A stretch of 64,000 nt of DNA from Epiperipatus broadwayi (lineage: Eukaryota; Onychophora; Udeonychophora; Euonychophora; Peripatidae): contig JAQFVV010000037.1 of NCBI GenBank assembly GCA_028023455.1, positions 2,399,247 through 2,463,246 on the forward strand, read 5' to 3'. This document shows, piece after piece, positions 23,141 through 36,087 of the stretch (position 1 is the stretch's first letter; every line of letters starts with the position of its first letter). The notes under the pieces were generated by a model. It was not told the DNA's origin. It saw nothing but the letters and a program-made list of their open reading frames with translations, and ran no database searches. Position numbers and translations under genes: made by a program.

Positions 23141-24935
23141 AAAAGAAAGGGTAAGGACTATAGAAAGATAAACAATTATATATAGACTGATAATGGTAGC
23201 ATTAAATTTATATAGTTTTTGCACATATGATGGCTGGAAGGGTGGCAAAATGAATAGAAGAAAATAATATAGTGGGAGAAATGCCAGGTTTTAGAATGGA
23301 TAGTTATATAGGAGATAGTTTATTTGTAGTCACATGACTTATAGATATGAGTAGGAATACAGTCTTTATATAAGAAGGCATCTGATTGAGTAAATAGAAA
23401 TAGATTATGGGTAAGTTTAGTAAATTTGGGAATGAATGGAGCTTTAGTGAATTGAATGGAGCTTTAGTGAATCTTATTAAGAAATTGTATGAAAATAATT
23501 ATATGCATCAATTAGGAAATCTAGAATCAGAGAATTAAAAATGGGGTGTTACCTATTTTGTTACATTTGAGAGAAATGGAGAGAACAGTAGAAAGATTAG
23601 GAAGAGGGGTAGAAGTACCATTAATAGATGGCAAAAGGGTGTTTATATTATCAGGTTTTTTATTTGCTAACGATATCTTCTTGTGCACAGAAAGTAGGAA
23701 GATATGGAGGTCATGCTGAAGACTTGCGCAAGGGCAGGTAAAGAGATGGGAATTAAATTTAGTGAAGAAAAATCAAAAGTAATAATGATAAATGCTGGGG
23801 AAAGAGAATTAATTTTTATTGAGGGATATAAAGTTAAATGTAGTAAATAGGTATAACTATTTGGAATCATCTTAAATAATCAGAGAAATTGCTTGGATGG
23901 GAGAAAAATTTGATAAATGAAGCAAAGAAAAACAAATGGATTGATTAAGAAATTAAATAAATATGATGTAGCAAGAATTGTATGGAAAGAGAGTAGCAAT
24001 AATAGGATTAACTTATGGCAACAAAGCATTGTCTGTTACTAAAGGAGTATTAGATTACTTAGAAAAAAATACAAAGAGAAGTAGGAAGACGCATTAGATG
24101 CAGATGTATGGATGGCAAAGGAGGCAATTCAAGGAGAAATGGGATGATCGTTTTTATATGAAGCAAAATGAAAATTTCAGTAATTGCAATTTGTAGATAG
24201 TAAGAGAATAGCAAAAATAATATTTAATGGGGTTACAAGTAAAGCAAGATACGTGAGAAAGGTAGTATGGTATGTGGAAGATTTGGATAAAGACTATATC
24301 AGTATACTTGTACAAAATACGGGATAATTGTGTTAGGAAGATTGTTCAGTGTTATAGTGACAAAGAATGGGATAGAAGAATAGCTGCATTAATAAAAAAA
24401 TTGGAGAACTAGAATGGATAATAAAAAGAGTTTAAATATATATAGAACAGAATATTGGGTGTGAGTTAATTTATGATAATAGCAAGAAAAATAGTTAGCT
24501 GATTAAGGCTCAAACAGGATTATTAGCAACATGGGAATATACGCACAAATGGAGAAATGTGGGTAATTTATTCTGCAAGTTATGTGAAGAAGGTATGAAA
24601 AATATTAGACATCTGCTAATTGACTGTAAATACTTACAAACAGAAAGAATACAGATAATGAAGTTTTGGGATAATAAATATAAACTAAGTGATTATACAG
24701 AAAGTGGACTCTTGGGTTTTATGCTGCATCTGGAAAAAGATAAGGGGAATCTAGATATAAGGGCCATAGAGTGGACAAAGATGATAATGTGGAAATGCAA
24801 TGGAGGAAAGAAAATACGGGAAAAAATTAGGGTGGGGAATGGAAAGGGAAGGTGGTTTACAGGTTTCTCTGGGCATAATAGCTGAGATTCCTGACTTTAA
24901 TAAAGAAGAAGCCATAGTGCACATCACATACTATT
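23141..24935 (+). mobile_element. LINE family A, second long copy
   Basis: Same family as 18725-20475 but on plus and more decayed. Visible in order are a YRPI-like start, a degraded FANDIF box where the catalytic FVDD stood (about 23660), the VMINAGERE / YNYLGI region near 23790-23880, and the C-terminal zinc-like motif (LFCKLCEEGMKNIRHLLIDC) at 24570-24630. The GLLGFMLHLEKDKGNLDI stretch and the tail GATTCCTGACTTTAATAAAG then CACATCACATAC follow. Asp-to-Asn in the catalytic box plus frameshifts make it inactive. Its 5' truncation point abuts the foldback ending at 23140. Confidence 0.82.
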
Positions 24936-24993
24936 TTACAATTTTTGGGGATCTAATTAAAAGCTTAATTTGTTCATCAATTATTTCTTGTAG

Positions 24994-25189
24994 CAATATT
25001 TCCAGCCCAGATTCATTTCAGTTTTCTTACCTTAAATTCAGTATCGATGAATCTAAAGATCCAAATTCAATTCCCATGGTAGTGTTATCACCGGTCAGAT
25101 CAGAAAACCCAAAGAAATTATTACCATTCAAAACATATTATATACTAATCTGTGTCTATTATACAACGGATGTATTTGAAAAAGTTTAA
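24994..25189 (+). CDS. Candidate exon of unknown gene
   Basis: Following a good acceptor (TTATTTCTTGTAG, AG at 24992-24993), an open segment of about 64 codons runs to TAA at 25187-25189. Composition is more protein-like than its surroundings: NISSPDSFQFSYLKFSIDES, then KDPNSIPMVV and SPVRSENPKK. A hydrophobic YYILICVYY near the end might be part of a membrane helix. I do not recognise a family. It could be a terminal exon or could continue past an undetected donor. It lies just beyond the LINE tail, so it might also belong to a different element. Confidence 0.25.
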
Positions 25190-26293
25190 ATATTAAAGTT
25201 TGAATTTTTCTAGATATTCAATATTTAATATTGGATGCTGGAAATAATCTAACATATACTACCAGTTATGCTAGTTTATTCTCTCATTCATATATTTCAT
25301 TTTTGAAATTTTTTTGTTGAATGGTCCGGTTTATATTTTTTTCCTGTTAAGTGAAAAAATCTTGGATTCCTAAGTAAGGAATGGTAAAATCCATCTACTA
25401 AAAACCTTCCTTTTCAAATATATAAGCATATTTCCTTTTAGTATTAAATTATTTCTACCAAAAGCACTTCATCCAAGAAAATCTCACAGTATATCAAACA
25501 ATGTAAATTGATTCCCAACATGTGATTTGATCCCCTGTGATAACACCTTGTTTAATACAAATATATTAATGAAATAAAAGTTTATAGTGAAGTTATTTTG
25601 TATATGAAAATTTTAAAATTAAATAAATATTTTTTGAAAGAAACCAACAAAAAAAAATCCTGTTTGCCCAAAGACATACCTGTGAGAACTTCATATTAAG
25701 TTTATGAATTACGGTTAGACAGCTAAGATCAAGAAAACAGAAAATGGTGTATTAATGTGTTGAAAAACTTAAAACTGGAGGATAAGATAATGGACTCAAT
25801 TGCTGGTTAGAATTGTAAAAGTGAGAAAACAAAGTAATGGAAAAAATTAATGGCATTAGATTTCAAAAAAGAAATAATGAAATATGACTTTTGAACAAAT
25901 GAAAAAAAGAATCATTTAAAAATGTGAAACCAAAGAATTTGATTTTAAGAATGCTGCTAAGCAGTCAAGTTACTTAATAAACTGATAAATATGTTCTATT
26001 GTTGTTAATGATTTATGTTCTACATATTATTACAATATTGAAAAATATTATTCCATGAATAAGAGATAGAGAATAAACAATATTTACATGAGAAATATTA
26101 CCAAAACACTCAAATCCCTTGCAATGGCTTTATTCTTTCATATATTTCTCCACTACATATTGTACCAATCAAAATCGTGTGTTCATTCAACAAGACCTAG
26201 AATCCAAGCAAACTATAGCATGTACGAGATATACAGGTCTGGAACAATACTAAATGCTAACCTATTTGCACATGCTTCGGAGTTTCTGACTAT
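25190..26293. other. AT-rich non-coding
   Basis: No gene or repeat recognised. Confidence 0.45.
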
Positions 26294-26358
26294 ATGGATA
26301 ATGCTTTTGAGGATACTAGCAAGCGTTCATTTACTCCAGACCCAGCAATGAGAACAGG
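26294..26358 (+). CDS. Candidate first coding exon
   Basis: ATG at 26294 opens a 21-codon frame (MDNAFEDTSKRSFTPDPAMR then T) ending at a strong donor, GTAAGC at 26359, leaving two bases (phase 2). The acidic-to-basic hydrophilic start looks like the cytosolic N-terminus of a larger protein, but it is too short to identify. No downstream exon on plus was located. A longer overlapping frame in another phase (26088-26351) is probably spurious. Chance occurrence is quite possible. Confidence 0.2.
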
Positions 26359-27263
26359 GTAAGCAGAGACTTGGGAATCAATAATATTCAAATAATTAGC
26401 TAATGATTATTACACAATCTAATACTTAAAGAGCAGTGCAAACTATTGCTTAATATATTAATAATCAGATCCATAATGTTCAAGGCAACATTTAACAAAG
26501 GGAGTTTAATATATTAATTAATACTAATAAAATCTTTTATTCAATTTGAAATAACTTAATCAGTCATATTAGAGATTCGGGCAATGAATGACAAATGCGA
26601 GAATACAGAGAGATGATATAATGTAAATTTTATTAAATAATTAAATACGGTAATAAACAAAAATAGGTGTGTAGAATGTCTGTACAATGGTAGTTACAAA
26701 TTTAATTATGGCTTAATTTGCAATCACATACTTTGTGGATGAAGTCAATAAATCATTGACTTTACATAAATACATAAAATCTGTGTATTACATAAAGTTA
26801 GTTAGTGCAATTACTACATATATAAAACGAGTAGTTTGTGCTGCTGCTCATACATGGTGGTACAGTTAATATGCCAAGGACCAAATAAATTAATTAGGTA
26901 ATCACTAATACCTTGTAGCTTAAGCCTCATTTAATACATTATAGATTCACACTAATGACTTTTATTAGTCATTACATATATATGAATAAGAGTTTATGAT
27001 GTGTGATTTGAAAAGTGTGCAATATTTAGAGATCAGATGGGTGGGAGTAAAATAACTCGGCTTAAAAGAAGCTGTAATTCATAACCTGACTTAAAAAATT
27101 AAATCGAATGGATGGCGAATCACATGCAATTACGACTGACAGAGAGTATTGCAGGTGGATAGACAACTCATTAATAATAATAAAGGCTGTATCATGTTAT
27201 TGCTCACAATCGCATATAGAGAGGTGGTCACTTTAAGACACTCTTGAGTGGCTTTGTCATACC
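26359..27263. other. AT-rich non-coding
   Basis: No gene or repeat recognised between the two candidate exons. Confidence 0.45.
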
Positions 27264-27505
27264 TGTAAGAAAGGAATATACCTGCCGACAGCCAAGGTCA
27301 TATCTCTGAAGAACAGTGGCACATGTTGCGTGGTGGGACAGTTCATCCGTATATTTCCCATACACTGATTCATTGGAGGTGCCTGGACAAGATCCTGAGT
27401 AGGAAATGCATCTACTTTGAGAGGGATTGGTCATTCCAAGATCCAAAAATACATGACAAAGCAAGAAAATCATAAATAATGATTGCAACGATATACCTAT
27501 AATGC
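27264..27505 (-). CDS. Candidate exon: membrane segment plus Cys-containing ectodomain
   Basis: On the minus strand a good acceptor (TTTATGTTTTAG, exon starting 27505) opens a phase-1 frame. It encodes a hydrophobic helix (IIGISLQSLFMIFLLCHVFL) followed by a hydrophilic Cys-containing segment (CISYSGSCPGTSN, ATCATVLQRYDLGC). Two possible donors follow: GTATAT after CAG at 27282 (phase 0) or GTATGA after ACAG at 27264 (phase 1). The arrangement fits a signal-anchor or type I membrane protein. I do not recognise the family. The open frame continues upstream to an ATG at 27605, so a start exon is an alternative reading. No partner exons found. Confidence 0.35.
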
Positions 27506-30500
27506 CTAAAACATAAATAGTTTGTGTCACTAATGACCATGGTAAATTAATAAACACCTGATTATTATACGACGATCTCTTGTGTAATGAAATGCTTAAA
27601 CACAAACCATCCCGGGCACTTAACTAAGGATTAATAAAAGGCACATAAGATGTCAGAGTTTAAAACTAAAAGGGAATAAATTGCTCTCTCCCACACCTCC
27701 AAAATATCTTCTTACATTTCTACAAGCAATCATTGCACAGATAACTGATATGACTTACAAAATAAAATCATTAAATTCACTTCTGGTGAGATTTAATTAG
27801 ATAAAATGATAAAACAACTTTAATGATTAGATGAGTGTTAATTTTCAGTTAGAGATAACGATTGAACATAAATATTAAGACCTCCCGATCATTTAAAGAA
27901 TAAATTATTGTAAAATGCTTGGTATAAAACCGAGTGAGTTTATAACAATGAACTTTAAAGGGAATTTACATCTCCATAATTTAATAGGAAAAAACTATGG
28001 GTGATGGGTTTAAATTCATTCGCTAGATGGTATACCTTCTTGGCATATCAAAATGAATTAGAATAATAAAATAAGAGAAAATCAAATTAATTCTAAATTG
28101 CCACACTAAAACATAAAAATTTATATAGCATTAGGATAAGTTTCACAGACATTATTAACATTTATATAACAGCTTTAAAAATTAAGTAAAAAGAAAGAAA
28201 GGCGCACAATATAGTTTAGAATCAGAATAATTTATCAATTAAGAGTTCATTAGCTGATGGCAATATAGATGTTATCTTGGGCTTGAGGACACGATGACAT
28301 AGGTGATCGATGGATCATGATAATAAGCTGGCTTGGGTTTGAAACGGGCATTGGTAGAAATTCAAGTCACTTTCAGGCAAACATATCAATGAACAGTCCA
28401 TTTATATTTGGTCTAGATGTTCCAGACTATGGTGTAGTGAGCTAGATAAGCTTCCCAGAGGTATGGGGAAGCAGACAATCTCCTTTACCCCACCATGATT
28501 TGCTGCACAACGCAAACTTGCATGAAGTATATGATATCCAAATAGAGCAAAAATAACAAAAAGCAAAAAATATATAAAATTTAGCTATTTATACATAAGC
28601 AAATATTTAAAAAATGCTGGCCACTGCCTCAAACTCAGACACTTGGTTGAGATTCGAAGTTGACCTCCATTTCCACATATAAGAATGAAAAAGACCAGAA
28701 CAATGGTTAAACAAAATAAGAACCTCTGGAACCTATAATTTCCATGCATCTTTTAGAATGACACAATGGTCCGCAAAATTTTAAGATCGACCAATTGCAT
28801 TGTTTCACTCTTAAATATCATTTACTTTTAAACAAACTATTAGTAATAAATTTCCAAGATACTATTGTTCATCTCTTAAATGACAATTTTACTTTTATAC
28901 AAATTATTATTTGCAAAATATAAAAATTACAAAATATGTATATTATACATTGGTTAGAAAATTATTGAAATAAAATTACAAAATTTTATAACTTTCAAAT
29001 GTTAATTTTCATGTGCACATACATATGTGCAAGTTAAATAGGCAGACGAACTAAATGTTCGTGTATCCATACATCTCTCTATATATACTATTGCTTATTA
29101 AATTCATATATAATTCAGGTTCAAACCGGTTCCAGTGCTTATATAATCAGCACTAGGTGAAGCACAAATCTGCAGAACAGATTTCCAGCTTCAATATCAG
29201 AAAAAAAGTTGCCTCACAGAAAATGAATAAAAAGCTGTTAAGGAGATTAATTTACTAATAACTCAAGATAGAGTTTTCTCATCTAAGATTCATCTAAAAT
29301 AAAAATCCTTTTCTGGATGCTCAAATAATTGAAGAATTAAAGCATAAAAATGGATTTTTAATGAGGTTTCAAACAATTTCTTTTTCCAGATTTAACAATA
29401 GTTAGCTGGGTTTGATCTTTCTAGACATTATTGATCATTCATCATCAGATTCAGTTACTTTATAAATGGAATTTAACAATCCATGTAGATGTGATCAAAT
29501 CCAAACAATGAACCATTTAACTAATGACTATCAAATCTATGGATATAATGGCAGAACTAAGCAGTTAATAAAGCCATTAGTGAATTTTTCTTTTAATTAG
29601 AATCTCTAATTTGCTCTACACTGTTTGTTAATAGACTAAATAAGCAAGTATTGGGAAAATTCTATATAGGATTATGAATATATATATATATATTGCTAAT
29701 AGTGTGGAATATTATCAACAAAAGAATTAGTGATGAAATTTTATAACAGTCATTAGTGATTTCTTGGATAATTAAAAAAATATTACAATATATAATAAAT
29801 TCTTTAGAAGGCTGAATACAATTCAATTCAATTGACCAAATTAGTATTATTTTAATTTACTCTCCTGTGAATCGATTCCAAACTTTTAACTCTGAATTAA
29901 AGTTATGATGTAGCTTTAAATATTGGAAAAACAAAAATAAATTGTATTATGAGGATAGCAAGGAATGACTACCATAAACAATTAATTTTTGATTGTACAA
30001 TCATATTGCCCATTTATTCTATCCATCTTCATAATAGCACCTCTAGAACAAACTTTTAATGATATTAATTTATGATTATAGATAATTTAAAATTTAATTG
30101 CATATATAAATATTATAAACAGATAGTCTGGCAGTTGAGGCAGGTAAGGAAGGAACAATAAAAATAATAAATATAACGGTAATAAACTACTATATACAGA
30201 CAATCTGGCTGTTAGTTTTTTAATTAATAGACATTTTATTTGTATTATATATATTTATTTATTTGGGTATTTCTGGAATTTTCAATAGAGCACGCTGGAT
30301 TCTTTTTCTCCAGTCAAGGAATAGCATGAGTTTTGTCTTCAATCTCTAATTCATGTTTTGAATAAGTCTCTTAGTCAACAACTTAGAAAATAGATTTTTC
30401 ATATTACTCATTCCTCAAATGTAATTGTTTTAGCATATTTACCTGATTAGTCAGACAAATACAAATGATTTAGAGAATTAAATAAGATATATTATCCATT

Positions 30501-30541
30501 AAAGAATGCAAGAAACTATTTTTTCAAATTGAAGCAAAAAA
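27506..30541. other. AT-rich non-coding
   Basis: No supported gene. A less AT-rich stretch at 28260-28510 has no ORF or known repeat signature. The region borders the gypsy insertion site at 30542. Confidence 0.4.
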
Positions 30542-30546
30542 AATAC

Positions 30547-31346
30547 TGTTATATCTGCCAGTTATAATACTCACTGGCGAACAATCTATGCAGTAAGCTA
30601 ACCCTTGCCCTGACTATATATGCATACAATAATTTTATCACAAAGACCAACGCTGGGTGGAATAAGAAAAACAGATTTAATTATAATACACTAATATATA
30701 CATATTTACAGTAATACAATAAAACAATCATAATCTATTTATATTAACGAACCTGAAGGTATACAAAAATAATAATGAAGATCTATAGGACCTACTTTAT
30801 AGTCCCTATGCTGACTATTGGACGTTTGGAGGCCAGCTGTCTGCTCTAGGGCTACCGCGCTAAATAAGCGACGTTCAGAGCCTTTCCCAGTTCATCTGCA
30901 TCGGTAGAGTTCCCAGTTTTAAGTGTCAAATCCTTTACACTTTCACTCATTTTTTCAGTCCTGATTTTCTGGATTTGATTGGTCAAATCTTGTCCATCCT
31001 GATCGAATCAATGCCTCCCAGTTTACCTTTTAGCTTAAGTTTTACTTTGATTAATTACCCTTTGCAGTTCGATTGCTTTTTAATTAATCATCTTGTTTAT
31101 CTGCAAAGTTCCTTCATTAATTAATCTTCCTATCTAAAAGAATTTGTTTTAAAAAATAACACAGCTATTAAAGTATAATATTATTTTAAATTAATGAAGT
31201 ATTTTTATCTTCACGTATATATATCTTACGTATGTATATGCAATAAATTATACACATACATATGTTTAAATATTAAATCCCCATTTATAATATTTACTAT
31301 TATTATTTTGTGTGTATGCGTATTTTAATTATAGACATATATAACA
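30547..31346 (-). repeat. 3' LTR of the gypsy element
   Basis: 800 bp, TG...CA ends with short inverted termini TGTTATAT/ATATAACA. It differs from the other LTR by scattered substitutions and a few small indels, so the insertion is not very recent. Confidence 0.93.
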
Positions 31347-31433
31347 ATACTTCCCCCAAGTTCGAAGATTATTTGTTAGTCTTCGGACTTAAAATATAAT
31401 CATTTAAATATTTGGGTTTATTTTCCTTTTTAG

Positions 31434-33019
31434 TCATTGCTGTGAATTATTTTCCATTTGTAGTGGTGATTTCTCTGTAGGCAAAATGTTTAATTGAAAA
31501 TCAGTTTCTGTGGTGCAAATTTCCAGTTTATTATCATTTTTTAGAGTCTCATTGGTTTCTGTTGTGCCGGGATTTGGAATCCAGTCATCACTTTCATTTC
31601 TCCGTAGCTGGTTCACATGTTTTTTTAATATCTTACCATTGCCCATGCAAACTGTCATGACTTGTTTTGACAGGTGGTGAATAACTTCCCCTGGAAACCA
31701 TCGATTTTTTAGTGTGTTCTTTACCCACACTCTCTCTTGTGGCTGGAATTTATACGAACAACTCTGTTGTTTGTCTCGTTGTTTTGTTGGCACTATTTTT
31801 GCAAGTTTTGTTCACAGTTTTCTGCCTAAATATATTTCCGCCGGTGATTTTTCAAATTTGGTCACTGGGGTAGAATGCTAGTGGAGAAGAGCAGTCAATA
31901 TAGCTTCATTGATTTTCATTTTGCCCATTTTTTATAGCTGACTTGAGGCTTTGCACTGCTTCTTCAGCCAGTCCATTTGATTGGGGGTGGTATGAGGGAA
32001 TGAGTATGTTTTATTCCCCAATCTTGCATTGCCTCTGCGAACTTTTCCGATGTGAAACTTGTTCCATTATCTGAGACTAAAGTTTCTGGGAATCCGTGAT
32101 GAGCAAAAAATCTCGTACAGAGTGCTAACTGTTACCTCTGTGCTGGTATTTTTCACTATTTTATACTCAGCCCACCCTGAATATGAGTCGACTACAACTA
32201 AAAATAAATGGCCTTCGAATGGACCACAGTGGTGGTTGTCTGCTTTTGGCCATGTTTCAAAAGTTGATGGGGGAGCTTTAGCGCACTGTTGGCAGTTCTC
32301 ACATTTCTTTATATATCTTTCTATATCTACATTGATGTTTGGCCACAATATGATGCTACAAGCTAGGGCTTTTGCCCTCACAATGCCCGGATGTCCCTCA
32401 TGAAGCAAGTTTAATATTTGTTGTCTCCCCACCACAGGTATTAGCATTTGGTCGCTCCTCAAAATGCATCCTTTACATATGGACAGCTGTTCGCGGGCGT
32501 TCCATAATTGTTTGTGGAGAAAACTTGGACCTTTGTTCAGCCATCCTCCTCTTACCTTATTTATTATCCACTGATAGCCGTAATCTTCTTCTGTCCATCG
32601 AGCTACAATTTTGCTATTTAGGTTTTGTTTTTGAAGTACATCTATATAATTTATTTCTCTTTCTAATACTGCTGCTTCATCAAGATCAGGCATGCGTGAT
32701 AACGTGTCTGTGTGCCCAATTTGTTTTCCCTTTTTGTATTGCAGTCTGTAATCATAAGCCGCGAGAACGTTAAGCCAACGTAACATTTGGGGGTTTAAAT
32801 GATCAGGTGGATGTTTATTTCCAAATATTCCAGCAGTGGTTAGTGATCAGTTATAATAGTAAATTTCACTCCGAACAAAATTGTGATCGCTTCCTTGTCC
32901 AATTGGCTATAGTTTTTTTTCTGCCTTGGACAATGTGTGTGAAGCATATGCTAAAGGTCGCTCTTCTGACTGGGCTGGGTGACTTAATACTGCCCAAACC
33001 CCAAATTCAAATGCATCAG
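31434..33019 (-). pseudogene. Gypsy pol: RNase H and integrase
   Basis: RNase H remnants at about 32790-33010 (PLAYASHTLSKAEKNYSQLD, then TIITDH) are followed by the KKGKQIGHTDTLSRMP tail near 32680-32740. Integrase comes next. The HHCC zinc domain (HEGHPGIVRAKAL ... CENCQQC) lies at 32280-32400 and the core start with its first catalytic Asp (VVVDSYSGWAEY) near 32165-32200. The core is broken from about 32070 to 31800. The C-terminal SH3-like domain (VWVKNTLKNRWFPGEV) lies in an intact frame at 31434-31793. Frameshifts and stops are scattered through it. Confidence 0.85.
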
Positions 33020-34700
33020 TGGTCAACATAATTTCCAGATGTTATAATGTACTAATAATTTCTCTGAAGTAAGCAGCACTTTAGTGTGAATAAATGCTGT
33101 TTCTTCTTGCTCGTCCCATTTCCATTTCTGGTTTTTCCTCAGTAGATTATATAAAGGAGTGGCCACATGGGCTTTTCCTTTTAAAAAAGTTTCAAAAAAA
33201 TTCACCAAGCCTAGGAAAGCTTGTAGTTGCTTCATGTTTGTGGGTTTTGGTGCTTCTGCTACTGATTTAGCCTTTTTGGAGGAAAGGGATGTGCCGCTTC
33301 TCAATATAATGTGGTCCAGGAATTTAATTTCCTTAGTTTTCCAAATGCATTTTTCAGTATTCAGCTTTGTGCCAAACTCATTTAGCCATTCACATATCTT
33401 ATCTACTCGGTTCCTAAGTTCTTTGTCAGTGGTCGCTGTTACGAGGATGTCATCAAAATATGTATGACGCCATCTAATCCATTGAGGAGAGTTTTGATTT
33501 TCAACTAAAATATGCTAGGGGCCGATGTTATTCTGAATGGTAGTCTTTTACATTTGTATAGCCCAAGATGTGTAGTAATTTCTGGACGCTTCCTCTGAAA
33601 CTGATATTTGATGGAATGCAGCGTTAAGGTCTAACTTCGCAAAGAAATTAGATTTTTGCAATGAAGCGATAACTTCTCTAGCATTTGGTACAGGATATGC
33701 ACTCTTGTTTAATGCTTTATTTACAGTTACCCTGCAATCCCCACACAAGCGTATCTGACCGTTAGGTTTAGTTATGATTACTACTGGGGTGGCCCAATCT
33801 GATTTTTCTGTGGGTTCCAACACCCCTTTCTTGATGAGGTCATCGATTTCTTTTTCTACTTTTACTTTCTGAGCGAACGGTACCTTTCTAGGTTTGCAAA
33901 TTATGGGTAGAGCTGATGTGTTCATTTCTAATGATACCGGCTCAGTTTTAATAATTTCCGGCTCCCCATTAAATATATTTGGAAATTTATTTTCCATTTC
34001 TTTTTGCAACTCGACATTTTGTACGAATGTCAATCTAATCCCTAATTTATTAAACCACTCATGGCCGATTAATGGATTTATCGGGGCATGGACTATATAT
34101 AACGGTAAATTGACAATTTTACCCTCTACTCTATTTACTGGAGCTTTAACCACGCCCTTTATTTTAATAGCGTTGCCATTCACGTCTAATGCTTTCATGT
34201 CAGTTTTTACTATTTTGGTTTTTTGCTTACAATTTTCTGTAACAGTCTGCCAATCGCGTAGTGAAATTAGGGTTATACCGCTCCCACTGTCCACTTCCAT
34301 ATCTATAGGGCGATTGTACATTTTAACTTTTATAATTTTCTCATTAAAACTGGTTGCTGTATTGTTAATCATTGTAAACTGTTTTTCTTTTCCCTGTAAT
34401 TTACAGTTAGGACTGTTTCTTATGTGTAGTGTTTCATTTTGTTCTCTCCAACACATTTTGCCTATGCCCTTTCTTATTACATAATTTACATTGTTCACAT
34501 CTAAAATAGCAATCAGTGGCTTTATGTCCTTTTTTCCCACAACAAAAACAGATAACAGGGTTTCTACTATTACTGCCATTACTTTCATTATTTTCTGTGG
34601 ATTTCTGTTCCACTGTTTTGAAAGTTTTGTAAATTTCGGTCTGCTTATTTCCCCCGTTATTGAATTCTGCGTATTTATTGGACTGTTCCAAGATGAGCTC
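33020..34700 (-). pseudogene. Gypsy pol: protease and reverse transcriptase
   Basis: Overlaps the end of gag. The open part 33548-34702 holds an aspartic protease (active-site VDSGSGITLI, and the hydrophobic IGHEWFNKLGI near its end). RT fingers and palm follow (PNGQIRLCGDCR, AKLDLNAAFHQI). After a frameshift near 33547 the RT continues with the catalytic YFDDILV box at about 33440-33455. The thumb/connection follows (MKQLQAFLGLVNFFETF, about 33180-33240). The RT copies the element's RNA and the protease cleaves the polyprotein. RT is split by at least one frameshift and stops. Confidence 0.88.
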
Positions 34701-35191
34701 ATAGGCTTTGCTACGTTTGATTGCCTCCGTGTAATCGAGATTCGTTACTGACAGTAGCTGTTGCCGTAAGATGTTGCTGTTTATACCTGTCAGGAACTGT
34801 TCAAGGAGAGCTTCATCTAAGTAAGAACCATACATGCAGTCTTTACCTAACACTCGCAGTGCACAATCAACATCCTTAATCATTTCATTTCTAGCTTGCA
34901 GACGATGGCGGAACTGTAGTCTAACAACATGACGCAAAGGAGTGGGGTTAAAATAATTACCCAATTGCTCTTTGAAGTCACTGTAAGAGCACTGATCAGG
35001 GGTTAAAGGTGCTACTAACCGATTTGCGATTTCTACACTTTACCCGCGAAACATAATACGGTGGCTATTTTATACTTATCATCTTCGACTCTATTAATAA
35101 AAAGATACTTTTCTTTGTGTTCAACATACAATGGCCAACTGCTCATCTCGTTTATGTCGAATTCGCCAATGGCCATATGCAATTTATCCAT
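34434..35191 (-). pseudogene. Gypsy gag (matrix/capsid plus zinc knuckle)
   Basis: Starts at an ATG at 35191 (MDKLHMAIGEFD...) and shifts frame near 35040 after a segment ending in ATVLCFAG. It then runs open from about 34964 to 34434. The capsid-like part has the LDEALLEQFLTGI segment typical of Ty3/gypsy Gag. The C-terminus has one good CCHC knuckle (CFCCGKKGHKATDC, about residue 140 of the second part) and a second partial one (CKLCNKKGH) lacking its last Cys. Gag packages the element's RNA in virus-like particles. One frameshift disables it. Confidence 0.85.
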
Positions 35192-35304
35192 AATACCCAA
35201 ATATTGTACTTAAAATATTTCTGCTTTGTGTAAATGGTGAATAACAGCAATTTTAATACACACTACTCTAGCTTTACTAGGTTCGAACTCTTGACTGCGC
35301 CAAA

Positions 35305-36087
35305 TGTTATATCCGCCAGTTATAATACTCACTGGCGAACAATCTATGCAGTAAGCTAACCCTTGCCCTGACTATATATGCATACAATAATTTTATCACA
35401 AAGACTAATGCCGGTGGAATAAGAAAAACAGATTTAATTATAATACACTAATATATACATATTTACAGTAATACAATAAAACAATCATAATCTATTTATA
35501 TTAGCAAACCCGAAGGTATACAAAAATAATAATGAAGATCTATGCGACCTACTTTATAGTCCCTATGCTGACTCTTGGACATTCAGAGGCCAGCTGTCCG
35601 CTCTGGGGCTATCGTGCTAAATAAGCGACGTTCAGCACCTTTCCCAGTTCATCTGCATCAGTAGAGCTCCCAGTTTTAAGTGTCAAATTCTACACAGTCC
35701 TGATTTTCTGGATTTGATTGGTCAAATCTTGTCCATCCTGGTCGGATCAATCCCTCCCAGTTTACCTTTTGGCTTAAGCTTTACTTTGATTGATTACCCT
35801 TTGCAGTTCGATTGCTTTTTAATTAATCATCTTGTTTATCTGCAAAGTTCCTTCATTAATTAACCTTCCTATCTAAAAAGATTTGTTTTAAAAAATAACA
35901 CAGCTATTAAAGTATAATATTATTTTAAATTAACAAAGTATTTTTATCTTCATGTATATATATAACTTACGTATGTATATGCGATAAATTATATACATAC
36001 ATACGTTTAAATATTAAATCCCTATTTACAATATTTACTATTATTATTTTAGGTGTATGTGTATTTTAATTATACACATACATAACA
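35305..36087 (-). repeat. 5' LTR of the gypsy element
   Basis: 783 bp, same termini as its partner. It contains the element's promoter by position. The segment near 35695 lacks about 17 nt that the 3' LTR has near 30940. Confidence 0.93.

Noticed and set aside
32059-32773. Plus-strand open frames of 114 and 133 codons
   Set aside because: Antisense to gypsy integrase and RNase H.
33894-34484. 196-codon plus-strand open frame
   Set aside because: It is antisense to the gypsy protease/RT region whose motifs are clear on minus; a shadow frame.
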